Below are positions 29,239 through 36,062 of a stretch of 36,062 bases of DNA, one piece after another. How positions within the stretch are numbered: position 1 is the stretch's first letter; every line of letters begins with the position of its first letter. The DNA is from JAJPXC01 sp964562375 (lineage in GTDB: Bacteria; Bacteroidota; Bacteroidia; Bacteroidales; Muribaculaceae), in the NCBI GenBank assembly GCA_964562375.1, contig CAZLSW010000029.1:1-36062 (forward strand), written 5' to 3'. The notes under the pieces were generated by a model, which was given only the letters and a program-made list of their open reading frames with translations, ran no database searches and was not told the DNA's origin. The translations under genes were made by a program, and so were the position numbers.

Positions 29239-29922
29239 ATGAGAATCATAAGAGGAAAATACGGCCGGCGCCGCTTTCAGGTGCCCACAAATATCACCGC
29301 TCGACCCACCACCGACTTCGCGCGCGAGAATATATTTAACGTCATCGAGAACATGGTCGACTTCGAGGGCGCCGTGGCCCTCGACCTCTTCGCTGGTACG
29401 GGGGCCGTGAGTTTCGAGTTGCTGTCGCGCGGGTGTGCCAGCGTGACCTCTGTCGAGAAGGCCGCCACGCAAGCCAAATTCATCCAGAAGGTGGCTGGCG
29501 AACTCAAAGCAGGCGACACCCACACGCTGGTGCGTGGCGACGCTCTGAAATTCGTGGCCTCATCTCGGCGACACTACGACTTGATTTTCGCCGATCCTCC
29601 CTACGACATGCCCAACTTCGACGATGTGGCCCCGGCCGTGATCGCCATGGTAGAAAGGACGTCGGGTCGTGTCGACCCGACAGATTCAAGTAGGATGTCG
29701 GGTCGTGTCGACCCGACAGATTCAAGTAGGACGTCGGGTCGTGTCGACCCGACAGAAACACTGTTTATCCTCGAGCATTCCTCCAAGCGCGACTACTCCC
29801 ACCTCCCCTATTTCCATTCCCATCGCGCCTATGGCTCGGTGAATTTCTCTCTCTTCGTGATTACCGGAAATCCCGAGACTCCCGAGATTCCCGAGACTCC
29901 CGAAAGCCCCTCCGCTCAATGA
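29239..29922 (+). CDS. rsmD: 16S rRNA m2G966 methyltransferase RsmD with repeat insertions
   Basis: A 227-residue SAM-dependent methyltransferase acting on guanine 966 of 16S rRNA. The family start MRIIRGKYGRRRFQVP, the RPTTDFARENIFNV segment, motif I ALDLFAGTGAVSFELLSRG and the catalytic DPPY (in FADPPYDMP, about 118-121) are intact. The late strand LFILEHSSKRDY and HRAYGSVNFSLF are also normal. Between PAVIAMVE and LFILEH, about 34 residues (140-173) are encoded by three 36-bp hairpin units (SGRVDPTDSSR repeats) where the family normally has a short loop. The tail TGNPETPEIPETPESPSAQ is a second microsatellite. Both lie outside the catalytic motifs, so activity may be kept. Confidence 0.93.
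   Translation: MRIIRGKYGRRRFQVPTNITARPTTDFARENIFNVIENMVDFEGAVALDLFAGTGAVSFELLSRGCASVTSVEKAATQAKFIQKVAGELKAGDTHTLVRGDALKFVASSRRHYDLIFADPPYDMPNFDDVAPAVIAMVERTSGRVDPTDSSRMSGRVDPTDSSRTSGRVDPTETLFILEHSSKRDYSHLPYFHSHRAYGSVNFSLFVITGNPETPEIPETPESPSAQ
29659..29757 (+). repeat. Hairpin array inside rsmD (3 units, in frame)
   Basis: Hairpins at 29661-29681, 29697-29717 and 29733-29753, period exactly 36 bases. Each has arm GTCGGGTCG, loop TGT and arm CGACCCGAC. Spacers are AGATTCAAGTAGGA plus T or C. The reading frame avoids the TAG in the spacer (TCA AGT AGG), so the array is translated as a 12-residue repeat. Confidence 0.92.
29863..29910 (+). repeat. In-frame 9-bp microsatellite at the rsmD 3' end
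   Basis: ACCGGAAAT, CCCGAGACT, CCCGAGATT, CCCGAGACT, CCCGAAAGC, CCC. It encodes TGN PET PEI PET PES P at the RsmD C-terminus. The unit family is the same as at 22384-22455. Confidence 0.82.
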
Positions 29923-30209
29923 CCATCTATCGCGTAAGGATCGGCAGCAACGCCCCCGACCGCGTGGCGCGTGTCGAGGAGGCCATCAAGCGCCTGCCCG
30001 GAGTGGTGTGGCGTGGCCCGGTCGTGGAGAGTCCCGACTGGCGTTGCCCCGACGACCCTCATGCGGCGATTTACGCCAATGCCGAGGTGGAATGTCGCTC
30101 GGCCCTCTCCCAGGGCCAATTCATCTCCCAATTAAAGGCCATAGAAAACGAGATGGGGCGCGATCGCTCGCACCCCACCCTCGTAGCCATCGACCTCGAC
30201 CTCCTCTAG
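29919..30209 (+). CDS. Short HPPK-like (FolK-type) protein
   Basis: A 96-residue protein that looks like the first two thirds of 6-hydroxymethyl-dihydropterin pyrophosphokinase. The opening IYRVRIGSNAPDRVARVEEAI matches the family's IGSN start; YANAEVECRSALSQGQFISQL matches the central strand and helix; IENEMGRDRS and the final AIDLDLL match the IE..GR and LDLDI catalytic region. The paired Asp of the Mg site are present, but the WGPR-type segment is altered and the usual 50-60 residues after DLD are missing: the stop follows at once. It overlaps rsmD by four bases (ATGA). It may be a minimal or degraded FolK; activity is uncertain. Confidence 0.65.
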   Translation: MTIYRVRIGSNAPDRVARVEEAIKRLPGVVWRGPVVESPDWRCPDDPHAAIYANAEVECRSALSQGQFISQLKAIENEMGRDRSHPTLVAIDLDLL

Positions 30210-30210
30210 A

Positions 30211-32517
30211 TTATTTTTCTTGGCGGGCCGAGGGGTTGGCGTTGATCTTCTCGAGCACGGCGGCGTCGAGCACGGCGATCGTGGCCAGGTTGATGATGTC
30301 GCGCACGGGCTGGTCCACGCCTATGAAGTGGACAGGCTTGTTCAAGCCCATCTGGATGGGACCGATAGCGTCGCCCAATCCCATTTCGAGCATCATGCGG
30401 TAAGCCGTGTTTGCGGCTGATAAGTTGGGGAATATCAGCGTGTTGACATCCTTGCCCTTGAGTCGGGTGAAGGGGAACGCCTCGTCGCGCTGCTCGCGGT
30501 TGAGGGCGTAGTTGACCTGCATCTCGCCGTCGATAGGCAGCTCGGGGTAACGCTCCTGCATGCGCTCCACGACGTTGTGGACAGTCTGGCACTCAGGCTC
30601 GCGCGACGAGCCGAAATTGGAGTAGCTTACCATGGCCATCACCGGGTCGTGAGCGAAGTATTCTACCGAGTTGCGGGTCAAACGGGCCACGTCCATAAGG
30701 GTCTCCTCGTCGTTGCCGTGGTTGACCATGGTGTCGGCCAGGAAGTAGGTGCCGCGCTTGGTGTTGAGGATGTGCATCGACGCGAAGTGCTTGTAGCTCG
30801 GGCGGATGCCGATTACCTCCTTGGCGATCTCAGTGGCCTTGTCGTTGGCCGAGTAGGTGCCGGCGATGAATGCGTCGGCCTCGCCGCTCTCCACGAGCAT
30901 CATGCCGAAATAGTTGCGGTCGAACATCTTCTCCAACGCCTCGCGGTAGGTTAAGCCGTGGCGCTGGCGCTTGGACGACAGCTCGGTGGCGAAACGGTGG
31001 CGACGGTCGGCCTCGCGGTCGTGGCGCAGGTTGATGATCTCGATGCCCTCGATATCGAGGCCCAGGCGCTCGGCGCGCTTGGCGATCATCTCCTCGTTGC
31101 CCAGCAGGATGGGGATGCATATACCCTGGTTGCGTGCCGAGACGGCGGCGCGCAGGGTGTTGTCGGTGTTGGCCTCGCCGAATACCACGCGCTTGGGGTT
31201 GGAGCGCGCCTGGTCGGCGAAGCGGCGCGTGAGCTTGTTGTCGTAGCCCATGAGCTGGCGCAGGCGGGTCTCGTAGGCGCTCCAATCGGTGATGGGACGA
31301 CGGGCTACGCCACTCTCCATCGCTCCGCGAGCCACAGCTGGTGCCACGGTCGTCAGCAAGCGGGGGTCAAGGGGCTTGGGCAGGATATAGTCGGGGCCAA
31401 ACTTGAGGTTGGTCATGTTATAGGCGGCGTTGACCACCGAGGGCACGGGCAACTTGGCCAGGTCGGCGATGGCGCGCACTGCGGCGAGCTTCATCTCCTC
31501 GTTGATGACGGTGGCACCCGAGTCGAGCGCGCCGCGGAAAATGTAGGGGAAGCCAAGCACGTTGTTGATCTGGTTGGGGTAGTCGCTTCGGCCGGTGGCG
31601 AAAATCAGGTCCTTGCGCGAGGCCATAGCCTTGTCGTAAGCGATTTCGGGATCGGGGTTGGCAAGGGCGAACACGATGGGCTTGGGGGCCATCGATTGGA
31701 GCATCTCGGGAGTAACCACATCCTTTACCGAGAGACCCAAGAAGACGTCGGCGCCCACCATCGCCTCAGCCAAGGTGTGGATGGGGCGGTCGGTGGCAAA
31801 TTCGCGCTTCTGGGGGTTCAAGTCCTTGCGCTCGGTGTTGATCACGCCCTTGGAGTCGCACATCACGATGTTTTTGGGGTTGACGCCCAGGGCGATATAT
31901 AGCTTAGTGCAGGAAACCGCGGCGGCTCCGGCGCCGTTTACCACGAGCTTGATGTCCTCGATTTTCTTGCCCTGGATCTCGAGGGCGTTCAACAGGCCCG
32001 CGCCCGAGATGATGGCCGTGCCGTGCTGGTCGTCGTGCATCACGGGGATGGTGCACTCGGCCTTCAGCGTTTGCTCGATCTCGAAGCATTCGGGGGCCTT
32101 GATATCCTCAAGGTTAATGCCTCCGAAAGTGGGGCTGAGGGCCTTTACGATCTCGATGAATTTCTTGGGATCCTTCTCGTTGATTTCGATATCAAAGCAG
32201 TCGATGCCGGCGAAAATCTTGAACAATAGGGCCTTGCCCTCCATCACGGGCTTTCCGGCGAGAGCTCCGATGTCGCCCAGGCCCAACACGGCGGTGCCGT
32301 TGGAAATCACCGCCACGAGATTTCCCTTGTTGGTGTACTCGTAGGCGTCCTGCGGATCCTGCTCGATGTCGAGGCAGGGGTAGGCCACGCCCGGGGAGTA
32401 GGCCAGGGCCAGGTCGGCCTGCGTGGAGTAAGGTTTGGTGGGAACGATCTCGATTTTGCCCGGCTTGCCACCCATGCGGTGGTAATCGAGGGCCATTTCT
32501 TTGGTTACCTTTGACAT
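30211..32517 (-). CDS. maeB: NADP-dependent malic enzyme with phosphotransacetylase-like domain
   Basis: A 768-residue MaeB-type enzyme that decarboxylates malate to pyruvate. The malic domain covers about 1-420: ALAYSPGVAYPCLDI, NGTAVLGLGDIGALAGKPVMEGKA, DCFDIEI, the nucleotide site VVNGAGAAAVSCTKLYIALG, and FALANPDPEI. The C-terminal domain (about 430-765) resembles phosphotransacetylase (KRVVFGEANTDNTLRAAV, ADAFIAGTYSAND, VNTLIFPNLSAANTAYRMM) and usually serves regulation by acetyl-CoA. Length is normal. It is monocistronic and converges on the folK-like gene with a single base between the stop codons. It works on the same malate pool as Mdh. Confidence 0.95.
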   Translation of the reverse strand: MSKVTKEMALDYHRMGGKPGKIEIVPTKPYSTQADLALAYSPGVAYPCLDIEQDPQDAYEYTNKGNLVAVISNGTAVLGLGDIGALAGKPVMEGKALLFKIFAGIDCFDIEINEKDPKKFIEIVKALSPTFGGINLEDIKAPECFEIEQTLKAECTIPVMHDDQHGTAIISGAGLLNALEIQGKKIEDIKLVVNGAGAAAVSCTKLYIALGVNPKNIVMCDSKGVINTERKDLNPQKREFATDRPIHTLAEAMVGADVFLGLSVKDVVTPEMLQSMAPKPIVFALANPDPEIAYDKAMASRKDLIFATGRSDYPNQINNVLGFPYIFRGALDSGATVINEEMKLAAVRAIADLAKLPVPSVVNAAYNMTNLKFGPDYILPKPLDPRLLTTVAPAVARGAMESGVARRPITDWSAYETRLRQLMGYDNKLTRRFADQARSNPKRVVFGEANTDNTLRAAVSARNQGICIPILLGNEEMIAKRAERLGLDIEGIEIINLRHDREADRRHRFATELSSKRQRHGLTYREALEKMFDRNYFGMMLVESGEADAFIAGTYSANDKATEIAKEVIGIRPSYKHFASMHILNTKRGTYFLADTMVNHGNDEETLMDVARLTRNSVEYFAHDPVMAMVSYSNFGSSREPECQTVHNVVERMQERYPELPIDGEMQVNYALNREQRDEAFPFTRLKGKDVNTLIFPNLSAANTAYRMMLEMGLGDAIGPIQMGLNKPVHFIGVDQPVRDIINLATIAVLDAAVLEKINANPSARQEK

Positions 32518-32744
32518 ATCTCTATTACTTAAGAACGCTAAATGCAGCTTGAATGATGATGATCTTTTGAAACGCTTGTGAATTACCAGATTTTGCTTGG
32601 CTGGGGCTTACATTCTGTAACGACGAAGCCCAATAAGCTAACAATTTGTAACCCTTTCAGTTCAATTTTCCGCGAAGTTAACAATTTTCCGCGACATAGC
32701 CGCGAAAAGTGACGGAAATCCTTCAAGAGGCGGCAGTCGCGGGT
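32518..32744. other. maeB upstream region
   Basis: No gene seen. It contains the maeB leader of about 150 bases, the probable -7 box at 32673-32680, and two copies of a TTTTCCGCGA phrase (near 32666 and 32685). Confidence 0.4.
32673..32680 (-). promoter_or_regulatory. Probable -7 box of maeB
   Basis: The reverse strand reads TAACTTCG, the same variant as at 5694-5701 and 13586-13593. It would give a leader of about 150 bases. No clear -33 box. Confidence 0.4.
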
Positions 32745-32858
32745 CGATTTCAATCGATTTCAATCGAGATTTATCGACATAAATAGAATGAAATCGAGAG
32801 AAGTCGAATGAAGTCGAGAGAAGTCGAATGAAATCGAGAAAAGTCGAATGAAGTCGAG
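32745..32858 (+). repeat. Decamer array upstream of pnp (11 units)
   Basis: Eleven 10-base units in strict phase: CGATTTCAAT x2, CGAGATTTAT, CGACATAAAT, AGAATGAAAT, then alternating CGAGAGAAGT-like and CGAATGAAGT-like units. CGA recurs every 10 bases, close to one helical turn. It ends about 80 bases before the pnp -7 box. Confidence 0.85.
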
Positions 32859-32939
32859 CCCGGGAGGCGGAAAACCCGAAGAAACCGGCCCAAAAATATA
32901 ATTATGTGGTAAAAGGTGCGATATGTCGCGGAAATTTCG

Positions 32940-32947
32940 TAACTTTG
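32940..32947 (+). promoter_or_regulatory. -7 box of pnp
   Basis: TAACTTTG is an exact TAnnTTTG box 47 bases before the pnp ATG. A -33 TTTG was not seen at the usual spacing. Confidence 0.55.
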
Positions 32948-32994
32948 CACGAATTTTTGACGAAAGAAACTATATTTAAGCAGAAAACCATCTT

Positions 32995-35241
32995 ATGGCA
33001 CTTAACCCAATCAAGAAGACCATCACGCTTGCCGATGGCCGCACAATTACCCTGGAGACAGGCAAATTGGCCAAGCAAGCCGACGGTGCCGTTGAGCTGC
33101 GCATGGGCAACACCATGCTGCTTGCCACAGTCGTTTCGGCCCAGGAGGCCGGCGAGGGAGTCGACTTCATGCCCCTCACAGTAGAGTACAAAGAGAAATT
33201 CTCTTCCAACGGCCGCTTCCCCGGCGGTTTCCTCAAGCGCGAAGGCCGCGCCTCGGATTACGAGATCCTTACCTCGCGCCTGGTCGACCGCGTGTTGCGA
33301 CCCCTGTTCCCCGACAATTATCACGCCGACACCTTCGTGAATGTGACCATGTACTCGGCCGACGGTGTTGACGCCCCCGACGCTCTGGCAGGCCTGGCCG
33401 CTTCGGCAGCCCTCGCCGTGAGCGATATCCCCTTCAACGGCCCCATCTCGGAGGTGCGCGTGGCCCGCGTTGACGGTGAGTTTGTGATCAATCCCACCTT
33501 CGACCAGCTGCAGAAAGCCGACATGGAGCTTATGGTTGGTGCCACTTACGACAATATCATGATGGTAGAGGGCGAGATGGATGAGGTGAGCGAGGCCGAC
33601 CTGCTCGCCGCCCTCAAAGCCGCCCACGACGCCATCAAGGACCACTGCAAGGTGCAGCTCGAGCTGGCCGAGGAGGCCAAGGCCACCGTTAAGCGCGAGT
33701 ACTGCCACGAGGTCAACGACGAGGACCTCCGCAAGGACGTGCGCGAGAAATGCTACGACAAGGCTTACGCCATCGCCAAGGCCGGTTGTGCCGACAAGCA
33801 CTGGCGTCAGGACTCGTTCGACGCCATCTGCGAGGAGTACATCGCCTCGATTCCCGAGGAGGAGCGCGAAGAGAAAGAACCCCTTGTGCGCCGCTACTAC
33901 CACGACGTGGAGAAGGACGCCATGCGCCGCTGCGTGCTCGACGAGGGCATCCGCTTGGACGGCCGCAAGACCAACGAGATTCGCCCCATCTGGTGTGAGG
34001 TCGACTATCTGCCCGGCCCTCACGGTTCGGCAGTGTTCACCCGTGGCGAGACCCAGTCGCTGGCTACCGTCACCCTCGGCACCAAGCTCGACGAGAAGAT
34101 TCTCGACGACGTGCTCAATCAGGGCAAGGAGCGCTTCCTGCTTCACTACAACTTCCCTCCCTTCTCCACCGGTGAGGCCCGTCCCAGCCGCGGCGTAAGC
34201 CGTCGCGAGGTAGGTCACGGCAACCTCGCCCACCGCGCCCTCAAGCGCATGTTCCCCGACGACTTCCCCTATGTGTGCCGCGTTGTTAGCGACATCCTCG
34301 AGAGCAACGGCTCCTCGTCGATGGCTACCGTGTGCGCCGGCACCCTCGCTCTGCTCGACGCTGGCGTGAAGATGAAGAAGCCCGTTGCCGGTATCGCCAT
34401 GGGCCTTATCAGCGACGAGGGAGCCACCAAGTACGCCATCCTTAGCGATATCCTTGGCGACGAGGACCATCTGGGCGACATGGACTTCAAGGTAACCGGC
34501 ACCAAGGACGGCATCACTGCCACACAGATGGATATCAAGTGCGACGGCCTCAGCTACGAGATTCTTGAGAAGGCTCTCAACCAGGCTCGCGAGGGTCGCT
34601 TGCACATCCTCAATATCATCAACGAGACCATCCCCGAGCCACGCGCCGACTACAAGCCCCAGGTGCCCCGCATCGTCACCATGCTCATCCCCAAGGAGCT
34701 TATTGGCGCTGTCATTGGCCCGGGCGGAAAGGTTATCCAAGGCATTCAGGAGGCATCGGGCGCTACCGTATCGATCGACGAGATCGACGAGGGTGGCTAC
34801 ATCGAGGTAGCCGCTCCCAACAAGGACTCGATCGACAAGGCTCTCGAGATGATCAACGCCATCGTGGCCCTTCCCGAGGAAGGCAAGGTGTACAAAGGCA
34901 AGGTGCGCTCGATCCTCGAGTTTGGCGCTTTCGTCGAGTTCATGCCCAACCGTGACGGCTTGCTTCACATCTCCGAGATCTCGTGGAACCGCCTCGAGAA
35001 CATGGAGGAGAGCGGCCTCAAAGAGGGCGACGAGGTGGAGGTGAAGCTGCTTGAGGTCGACAAGAAGACCGGCAAGTACCGCCTGTCGATGCGCGCGCTG
35101 CAAGAGAAGCCCGAGGGCTACGTAGAGCGCGAGCGTCGTCCCCGCCGCGAGGGTAGCGACCGTCCCCGTCGCGATGGCAATGACCGTCCTCGTCGCGATG
35201 GTGGTGACCGTGGTCCCCGCCGCGACAACAATCGCCGATAA
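32995..35241 (+). CDS. pnp: Polynucleotide phosphorylase
   Basis: A 748-residue 3'-5' phosphorolytic exoribonuclease. Two RNase PH domains (about 10-150 and 320-470) flank an alpha-helical domain (about 240-310); key segments are NGRFPGGFLKREGR, RPLFPDNYHADTFVNVTMYSADG, LHYNFPPFSTGEA, SRREVGHGNLAHRAL and SDEGATKYAILSDILGDEDH. A KH domain (about 558-622, IGPGGKVIQGIQ) and an S1 domain (about 630-703, KGKVRSILEFGAFVEFMPN) follow. The last 40 residues are Arg-rich repeats of RPRRDGND type from a 24-bp in-frame repeat. It trims and degrades RNA in the cytosol, with a trimeric ring expected. A strong terminator follows. Confidence 0.97.
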   Translation: MALNPIKKTITLADGRTITLETGKLAKQADGAVELRMGNTMLLATVVSAQEAGEGVDFMPLTVEYKEKFSSNGRFPGGFLKREGRASDYEILTSRLVDRVLRPLFPDNYHADTFVNVTMYSADGVDAPDALAGLAASAALAVSDIPFNGPISEVRVARVDGEFVINPTFDQLQKADMELMVGATYDNIMMVEGEMDEVSEADLLAALKAAHDAIKDHCKVQLELAEEAKATVKREYCHEVNDEDLRKDVREKCYDKAYAIAKAGCADKHWRQDSFDAICEEYIASIPEEEREEKEPLVRRYYHDVEKDAMRRCVLDEGIRLDGRKTNEIRPIWCEVDYLPGPHGSAVFTRGETQSLATVTLGTKLDEKILDDVLNQGKERFLLHYNFPPFSTGEARPSRGVSRREVGHGNLAHRALKRMFPDDFPYVCRVVSDILESNGSSSMATVCAGTLALLDAGVKMKKPVAGIAMGLISDEGATKYAILSDILGDEDHLGDMDFKVTGTKDGITATQMDIKCDGLSYEILEKALNQAREGRLHILNIINETIPEPRADYKPQVPRIVTMLIPKELIGAVIGPGGKVIQGIQEASGATVSIDEIDEGGYIEVAAPNKDSIDKALEMINAIVALPEEGKVYKGKVRSILEFGAFVEFMPNRDGLLHISEISWNRLENMEESGLKEGDEVEVKLLEVDKKTGKYRLSMRALQEKPEGYVERERRPRREGSDRPRRDGNDRPRRDGGDRGPRRDNNRR

Positions 35242-35280
35242 ACGATTTACATCAACAGGCCTGGCGGAGTCAGGCCTGAA

Positions 35281-35338
35281 TAGTAGCCCCTGCCGAAATG
35301 CTGGCCGAGCCAGTATGAGGCAGGGGCTATTGTTGTTG
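35281..35338 (+). terminator. Terminator of pnp
   Basis: AGCCCCTGCC (35285-35294) pairs with GGCAGGGGCT (35319-35328), with an inner CTGGC/GCCAG stem. The following ATTGTTGTT is U-rich. It is 40 bases past the pnp stop. Confidence 0.8.
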
Positions 35339-35414
35339 CCTGTATGGCCGTCCAAGGCCGGCCCCCCTAAGGCCCCCCATAGGGCAGAATGGAAAAAAGT
35401 TGTAAATTCGCGGT

Positions 35415-36008
35415 ATGGCCGATGAATATTTTACGATAACAGCCCCCAGTGAGGGGAAATACACCGAGAAGATGAGCCGGTTTCTGGCTTTTGCGTTCCC
35501 CGTCGCCACGGTCGCCGAGGCGAAGGCGATCGTGACCGACATGTCCAATCGCTACCACGACGCGCGGCACGTGTGCTGGGCCTACATGGTGGGCCCGGAG
35601 CGCCGCGAGTACCAGTCGAGCGACAACGGCGAGCCCTCGGGCACGGCCGGCAAACCGATTTTGGGGCAAATCAACTCGTTCAACCTCACCGATGTGGTGA
35701 TTGTGGTCGTGCGCTACTTCGGTGGTATCAAGTTGGGCACGTCAGGGTTGATCCAGGCTTACCGCGAGGCTGCACGTTTGGCCATCACGGTGGCTACGAT
35801 TGAGCAGCGGTTTGCCCAGGGGACGGTGTCGTTCACTTTCCCCTATTTGGCGATGAACGACGTGATGAGGTTGGCCAAGGGGGGTGATGTAATAATAGTT
35901 GAGCAGGAGTTTGACAACTCCTGCTCGATGACGTTGCGCACGCGGCTGGATCACCTGGAGGGGCTTAGGTCGCGGTTGGTGGGGATTGACGGGGTAACGA
36001 TTAAGTAA
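35415..36008 (+). CDS. yigZ: IMPACT/YigZ family protein
   Basis: A 197-residue protein of the UPF0029/IMPACT family. The N-terminal domain (about 1-130) carries FAFPVATVAEAKAIV, RHVCWAYMVG, the signature DNGEPSGTAGKPILGQI, and VVVRYFGGIKLGTSGLIQAYREAAR. The C-terminal domain (about 135-197) is the short DUF1949-like ferredoxin fold (VSFTFPYLAMNDVMRLAKG). Bacterial members are linked to translation or nucleotide binding, but the function is not settled. TAAATTCG sits 6 bases before the ATG, so the transcript may be nearly leaderless. The stop leaves 54 bases to the window end, where nothing is seen. Confidence 0.93.
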   Translation: MADEYFTITAPSEGKYTEKMSRFLAFAFPVATVAEAKAIVTDMSNRYHDARHVCWAYMVGPERREYQSSDNGEPSGTAGKPILGQINSFNLTDVVIVVVRYFGGIKLGTSGLIQAYREAARLAITVATIEQRFAQGTVSFTFPYLAMNDVMRLAKGGDVIIVEQEFDNSCSMTLRTRLDHLEGLRSRLVGIDGVTIK

Positions 36009-36062
36009 CCCCAGTTCGGGATAAAAAAGTGGCATAATTATTTGATAATGTGGGGATGATTT

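Noticed and set aside
29659..29757. 36-bp periodic repeats as a possible CRISPR array
   Set aside because: The spacers are about 15 bases and identical between units, the array is in frame within rsmD, and no cas genes are near.
32902..35355. 817-residue leftward open frame opposite pnp
   Set aside because: It is the antisense frame of a GC-rich pnp gene, with low-complexity Val/Gly/Leu/His content; pnp itself is unmistakable.

Overview
The window reads as chromosomal DNA of a Bacteroidota member, order Bacteroidales, and gut Muribaculaceae-like organisms fit best (the family is inference). Supporting signs are promoter -7 boxes of the TAnnTTTG/TAnnTTCG type, lipoproteins with an acidic stretch after the lipobox cysteine, a PorV protein of the type IX secretion system, a DUF3822-rsmD gene pair, and a malic enzyme fused to a phosphotransacetylase-like domain. 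Most genes are GC-rich; the two leftmost are visibly AT-richer.

Layout. 1-5660: mostly leftward genes: a membrane-anchored LuxR-type HTH regulator with a small membrane protein, a small exported protein, a DUF2807 lipoprotein, an Lrp/AsnC regulator, a NhaD-type Na+/H+ antiporter and a small lipoprotein. 5758-13463: a compact leftward surface-polysaccharide operon (Wza exporter, Wzc chain-length/tyrosine kinase, Wzy-like polymerase, Wzx flippase, acyltransferase, glycosyltransferase) with ATGA overlaps. 14092-17048: rightward porV-ispF, then malate dehydrogenase. 17429-20167: a large secreted GH13 amylase-family enzyme. 20319-21461: an OmpA-family protein, leftward. 21607-24330: a TonB-dependent receptor of the metal-linked type and a secreted Cys-rich HMA protein. 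24464-30209: a probable operon argS, Bax-inhibitor-1-like, MATE transporter, DUF3822, rsmD and a very short folK-like gene. 30211-32517: leftward malic enzyme. 32995-36008: pnp and an IMPACT/YigZ protein. No rRNA, tRNA, CRISPR array, insertion sequence or prophage was recognised.

The most unusual content is repetitive. A family of tandem hairpins (9-10 bp arms, constant TGT loop on the sense strand) sits at the 3' ends of nhaD and ispF and inside rsmD. Each locus has its own stem sequence, with paired changes in both arms. In nhaD and ispF the array spacer supplies or abuts the stop codon; in rsmD three 36-bp units are read in frame as 12-residue repeats in a methyltransferase. A second in-frame microsatellite (9 bp, Pro-Glu-x) occurs in the TonB receptor and at the RsmD C-terminus. 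Intergenic DNA carries 7-, 8- and 10-bp tandem arrays and a recurring hairpin element marked by GGCAATAACCCC. The genome appears to tolerate or use small structured repeats at gene ends.

How genes relate: the polysaccharide operon would make and export a surface glycan but lacks an initiating sugar-phosphate transferase here. PorV is a shuttle for type IX cargo, and the GH13 enzyme, with a short C-terminal sorting-like tail, is a possible cargo. The TonB receptor and HMA protein form a plausible metal (copper) handling pair.
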